From Litomosoides sigmodontis (lineage: Eukaryota > Nematoda > Chromadorea > Rhabditida > Onchocercidae), in the NCBI GenBank assembly GCA_963070105.1, contig OY718803.1:1327501-1391500 (forward strand): a DNA stretch of 64,000 bases, read 5' to 3'. How positions within the stretch are numbered: position 1 is the first letter of the stretch; each line of letters opens with the position of its first letter. Made by a program: the position numbers and the translations under genes. Shown piece after piece: positions 58,121 through 64,000 of the stretch. The notes under the pieces were generated by a model. It did no database searches. It saw only the letters and a program-made list of their open reading frames with translations, and was not told where the DNA came from.

Positions 58121-59000
58121 TGAAATTTGAAGAGATAAAGCTGATGGCAAAGATGCATAAAGTAAGAAATAATAAACAATAATAAGAAATAACAATAATA
58201 ATAATGCAAAAAAAATGCAAAAAAATAATACAAAATGAATCAAAAAAAGGGGGAAGAGAGAGGGAGAAAGAGAAAGAGAGAAAGAAAGAGAGAGAGAGAG
58301 AGAATTTTATATCATAAAATATGAAGTTGGAAAACGACGCACATTTTTTCCAACAGAATAAACAACAAATAGAACAAGCATATATAGAAGTCAGCTGTTG
58401 ATAAGCCTCAACTGATAACAAATCTTCAGCTGATATTTTATTAATATTAAATTTCATATCATTTAGGCGAATATAATATTTCTCACCAGAAAATTTTCGG
58501 TTTGCACATATGATTGCTTTGCGGAATTAGCAATGAGTTAAATTCAAAAAAAAAAAAACAAAAACAAAAACGATTCATTCATCTATCAAATCAGCAAGCG
58601 GTTAATCAAAAACGTATCAGTGCGGAGTGAATTCACTTATCACACTGTTTATCAGTTAAGCACAATCAACTGATATAAAGGTATCAATTGGAATGTGGAA
58701 AATGAAATGAAAATAATACTGCATATGCTGAAAGCGTGAAATGCGGAAAATATTTAAGCGAAAAAAAAATTAAATTATTTGCTAGAAAAAGAGGGAAAGA
58801 GAAAGAGAAGGAGAGAGAAACGGAAAGACGGTGGATGAAAGAGTGAGAAGGTGGAAGGAGGAGGGGAAAAAAAAAGGAAAAATGTTGATTTTTACAAATA
58901 TCGCATTGAAATTTTTGTTGACTTTCCGGTCCATTTAAACGAAAATTTTTATCGTCGACATCAAATAACAACCAACCGAACAGCGCCAAAAGGCATGTAA

Positions 59001-59001
<1 letters not shown>

Positions 59002-59087
<86 letters not shown>

Positions 59088-59101
59088 ACACACACACACA
59101 G
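59002..59101. repeat. CA/TG microsatellite
   Basis: About 100 bases of (CA)n with two TACA interruptions. Poly Cys/Val frames on the minus strand are artefacts. Confidence 0.97.
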
Positions 59102-59455
59102 AGATAAATACGAGTTGATATTGGAAGAAGATAGGATGGATAATTTAAGCTCCAACAACTACAACCGACCCTCTACTACTACTACTACCATCTTTAATTC
59201 ACCGGAAGTGGGATATTAGAGGTTTGACGATTTGATTTGGGTTAACTGATCGATCTGATTTGACGATGGTAATGTGGATCATTAAAATTGTAGAATGAAA
59301 TTGATGGGAAAAACAAGAGGCGGCAGGGGAAAGAGGAACGGTGTGTGAAAGGAAAGAGATGTGTGTTTAATTGGCATGAGGATTGGGACGAGACAAAACA
59401 AGAATCTTAAATACCGGAAGTGCAGCTTTTTTTCTTTTGCTTTTCCTTCATCCGG

Positions 59456-59502
59456 AGAGAGAGAGAGAGATTAGGAGAGACAGGGAGAGAGAGAGGGAGA
59501 GT
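59456..59502. repeat. GA microsatellite
   Basis: AGAGAG runs with a few GGGA and TTAG interruptions, about 47 bases. Confidence 0.85.
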
Positions 59503-59565
59503 GAAGAATCGATACAGCAAAATGGATGTTTGATGTTTTTCAAATTTGATTCATTTAAAACGTTT

Positions 59566-59606
59566 TGGTGGCGGTGGTGGTGGTGGTGGTGGTGGTGGTG
59601 GTGGTG
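59566..59606. repeat. GGT trinucleotide microsatellite
   Basis: About 41 bases of (GGT)n with one GGC near its start. Confidence 0.95.
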
Positions 59607-60765
59607 TAAAAACTGAAACCAAACGATATGTGTAATATTTTTCACGTGAATCCGTGAATGAATACGTAAACAACCATTTACTACAAATTGTGATTTATAC
59701 AATAGAAAATAACGAGAGATAAAAGACAAAACAAAAATTTGATTTACTAATTATTGAAAATTGAAAAAAAAACTTTCCCTACTTCTTTGCTGAGATTAAA
59801 TTAGAGATAAAAAGGGAGAGGAGAAAATGTGTGAGGGAGGAGTAGGAAGAGTGTAAGTGAAGTGAAAAAAATTACGTAAAAAGAAAAAAATTAATGATGC
59901 AAGTGATGGATAAGAAGTAAATAAGCAAACATAATAATATCATTTGATTAAAATGATAATTAAGAGGAGGATGTTTGCGATACATTCCTTTTCTATCATC
60001 TCATTTCATTTGTTTTCCTCTCTTATTCTCTTTCCCACTCATTAAAATGCATTTTTTTTTACCACCCTTTTCTTCTCTTCCCCTCTCTCTCTCTCTCTCC
60101 CTCTTTCTTATAATATATCGGAGTAAATAATAAATGTAAAAGGGTTAAAAAAAAACAGGATGAGATAGAACGAATTGGAAGGTAAAGCTGCGTTCGTTTC
60201 ATATTATTTTTCATATTTTCACGTGATCGTACGTCATCCAGAAAACTGAACACTTTTCCACTCTTTGAATTTATTTTAGAAGAAAGAAAAAACCAATTCC
60301 TCGGTGTAATATAACATAAAATATGCAAAATGTGAAAACGTTGCTTATCATTTATCGCTCTTTGCTTCGTTCAGCTTCTTGCTACTCTAAAAATTTACCT
60401 ATGCAATTTGCTCCAGCAATTTTCCTACGTAGGATTTATCAATTTGGAAAAGAAAAAAAAATGAAGTCACTGCTGAATAGCAATTCTATCAAAATTTAAT
60501 AAAATAAAAGAGAATTTGAAACAAAAAAAATCGATTACTTCAGCCAAAAAATGAACTAGAAGGAAAAAAATGGCCATTTTCATCACTCACGCTTAAACAG
60601 ATCAAATTTTTCATTCGGTAATTAATTTCCGATAAAATCTTATCACTTGATATCACATCATTAATCTTCTAAAACTAAACAAAAACATTATCTGTGATAT
60701 CATTAACCAATTACTCGTTAATTTGAATTTTTGTTAATTTATTATTTAAATGTCATTTTTAGATG

Positions 60766-60798
60766 TGTATGTGTGGGTGTGTATGTGTGCGTGTGTAT

Positions 60799-60869
<71 letters not shown>
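60766..60869. repeat. GT/AC microsatellite
   Basis: About 104 bases of (TG)n with TATG interruptions, similar in structure to the arrays at 1087-1226 and 59002-59101 (inverted). Confidence 0.97.
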
Positions 60870-60870
<1 letters not shown>

Positions 60871-62588
60871 CATTGTTCTCTCTTTTTTTCTCTCTCCTCA
60901 TTTCTTTTTATACGAAAGTTGTTTTAATAAATTGAAATATGAATACATCTCTTAAAAGTATTAGTTAAACTGTCGTTCATCGGTTTTTTCCCTCACATCC
61001 GTTTTATTTCTTCCCATCCTTTTTTTTTCTGTTCAAATGTGAAATATTCGTTCTTGTAAACAAATGATAAGAAATTGGTAGATGGAAAGAAAAAAGTGAA
61101 AATTATTTTCGAAAATAGAGAGAGAAAGAAAAAAAGCAAGATAGCTATAATTTAAAAATGAGATTTTTTTAAAGTTTATCTTTGTAATCCTCTAAAATAA
61201 TTTTTTCCCAAAAATAAAAAAAAAATGGGGGAAAAATAATGTTCATTCGTAAATAGAAGTACGATATGTTAAATTACTCTGCGTGTAATATATGTGTTGT
61301 ACACATTCTTTATATATTGAAATCTTGAAATTAATTCACATTTTAAATTTAAAATCTCTACTTTATCCGTACTCCGTCCTCCCACTCGTCTACGTTTTTT
61401 CCCTAATTCGTTTTTAATTTATCCTAAAATAATAGAATAGAAATGCACTAAATGTTTTTCTTCAATATTTCATTTTTTAAATATTGTTTTTTTTCGATTG
61501 TTGCGACTATTTAAATATCACAAAAATCTCTGCAAGAATAATATTTAAATGAAATGAGAGAGAAAGGGAGAGGAAGAGAGGGAGGACATTTGAATATGAT
61601 AATGATTGATCGCTGCAGAGATCTTGCTATTTGTTGAATTTATCATTTGGAGATTTACGAATTTTTCATGATTCATCCATTTCTGCCAAGTTTTCAACTC
61701 TCATGCAATTTCAACATTCTTTTGTTTAATGTTTAAACATTTTTAAAATTCATCAACAACAGAAACAGCAACAACAGTAAAAATTTCTCTCGCTACATCT
61801 TTTCTTGCGTTCGTTTTCATTTCCTGTCATGTTGACGCGCAAACAAATTTGAAACTAATTTTCATTTTCAATATGTAACATTAGCAAATCGTTCATGCAT
61901 TTTGATTCAAATAATCATTGGCGCTGATCAATTTCATTTGAAAGTTTAAACTTTAAATATCCTTACCATATTAAATTTTAATATATTAAAAATATTTAAA
62001 GCTTAAGCTTTCAAATCAAATTGATAGTAATAATTAATAACTTTTAATTTTTCTCTTTTTACTACGAAAAATTCAAATTCATATCCATTTTCGATAACTG
62101 TTCTGAACTCTGTGATAAAGCCATTATCATTTTCATTATGTAAGCGTTTAGATGAATATTTTAATTTTTCAAACAAAAAACATTTTTAATTATTCAATCA
62201 AAAAACACGCCTCACTTTTACGTGTACTTCTCCATTGTTCCATTCGGAAAAGTTTCAAGCATGCAATATTACGACGACAAGAATATTTCATATATGCTAT
62301 ATTTAATGTGCTCAAATGTTCATATCTTACGGACAACTTAATTTAACTTACTTATTTCATATTTGTTTACATGTTAATAATTTTGATCAAAAAGATTAAA
62401 ATGAAAAAAACATCTACGTGAGCAAATAAATAGAATGCTGCATATTCTTTCTCTCTTTCTGTGAAATAAGCGGTAAAGTCGAAATCTTTGAAGATTGAAA
62501 TTCAGTGAACTACTTACTTCATCCCATATTGATTATTTATCAGTATCGTTTTCATTATCATATCATTATTATTATTACTACTATTATC

Positions 62589-62930
<342 letters not shown>

Positions 62931-63255
62931 ATACTAATTATTATTAAACACTAATTATTATTAAACACTAATTATTATTATTATCATAGCAGTTATCATT
63001 ATTATGGATGACGTAAAAAAAATGTAATTATTGGAATATTTACCAATTCCTACTACATTTTGCAATGCTACGCATAAATTTCATTAACCAATTATCATAA
63101 TATCCATTATTTCGATGCAAAAGAAACGGAAATGTTGCAAAAAGTTTGTTAATGTGAAAAGAACTGTATTAACATATGCTTACAGTTCGCATAAAATTTC
63201 ACTGCCAAAGCATACCATTCTGTAAAAGGAAGAAAATTCACCTTCGATGCATATG

Positions 63256-63276
63256 TATATATATATATATATATAT
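63256..63276. repeat. TA dinucleotide repeat
   Basis: About ten TA units between TATG words; short and self-complementary. Confidence 0.85.
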
Positions 63277-64000
63277 GTAATGCAATGTAAAGGTAACTTG
63301 TTTACACGTTTACACGTAGAATGCTAAAGTAAAATGAATGAAAGGAGAAAATATTTGAGTGATAAGATTTAAATTTGAGGAAAATTAACCTCTTCATTCA
63401 TTAATCCTACGATCCGATCGATCCATAAACGACCACTAACTAACTGAGGGAAGGGAGTTGGATTTGCTACAATTGGAGGAGAGAAGTGCGCCAATACGGC
63501 AGCTCTCTCTCCCTCTCTGTCCTCTCTCTCTCTCACTCTCTCTCGCTTTCTCTGATATCACTCAATGATTTCAATTTTTCAGCAAATCTTATAGCTAAAT
63601 GCACTAGCATCTATCAGTTAACACTTTTAACTTTGGCATTAGCTGCTTACTTGAAATCGATTTGCTTTCTCTTTTTAAACTATTCCATCCAAAAATTATC
63701 CATTCTTTCTCAACACTATTCTTTCCTTGAAAAATTACAAATTTCATATTTCTAACATATCTCCATAACTTTGTTCCCTTCTCTTCCCCCTCTCTCTCTC
63801 TCTCACTTTCAAACTCTTATCTAATCATTATCTATCTCCTTTTTTCCCTCCTCCTCCCATCTTTCTCTTCCTTTTACTGCAAAAAGTAACATTTTCCTTC
63901 TGATCTATATGTTTTTCTCTGTCTGTCTATGCATGCATTAATTTCTAGTTAACGATATTGATGCCGCCACACCAATTAGCTGAGCGCAAACGATGCACCT

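Overview
The window looks like nuclear DNA of a nematode, most likely a clade III (spirurid or filarial-type) worm. The genome is AT-rich, introns are bounded by TTTCAG/TTGCAG-type acceptors, and several coding starts sit directly behind a strong acceptor with no visible upstream coding exon, as expected for spliced-leader addition. Species cannot be fixed by eye. The window is eukaryotic throughout: I saw no operon-like bacterial features, CRISPR, rRNA or tRNA.

Layout. 1959-6919 (+): complete 11-exon MAK/ICK-family ciliary kinase (DYF-5 type, 482 aa). 7747-30219 (-): complete 23-exon protein phosphatase 4 regulatory subunit 1 (PPP4R1/PPFR-1 type, 969 aa), containing an 11-kb intron (14344-25416) with a GC-rich island. 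30237-35553: gene-poor, AT-rich DNA with a 34-bp tandem repeat. 35554-39605: histone cluster of H4 (-), H2A (-), divergently transcribed H2B (+, with an intron in its coding region), and a very divergent, Arg/Lys-tailed H2B-like gene (-). No H3 is present. 39606-44520: non-coding, ending in a GC-rich, probably promoter-containing block. 44521-46526 (+): 4-exon MADF-domain protein. 48645-55263 (-): complete 17-exon p120 RasGAP (RASA1) homologue, SH2-SH3-SH2-PH-C2-RasGAP, 837 aa. 55272-64000: no recognisable gene, but unusually dense microsatellites.

The multi-exon models were built by hand. Every exon junction keeps the reading frame, and every junction uses GT-AG except one GC-AG intron in the PP4 subunit. 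Conserved family landmarks fall in order in each protein. dyf-5/ppfr-1 and MADF/RASA1 are convergent pairs; H2A/H2B share a bidirectional promoter.

Points most worth a second look are: the divergent H2B-like gene; the first SH2 domain of the RasGAP, which has His where the phosphotyrosine-binding Arg should be; the H2A/H2B promoter with inverted CACGCC-type elements; the GC-rich island and KH-like open frame inside the 11-kb intron; and foldback elements at 20565-20610 and 45212-45315.
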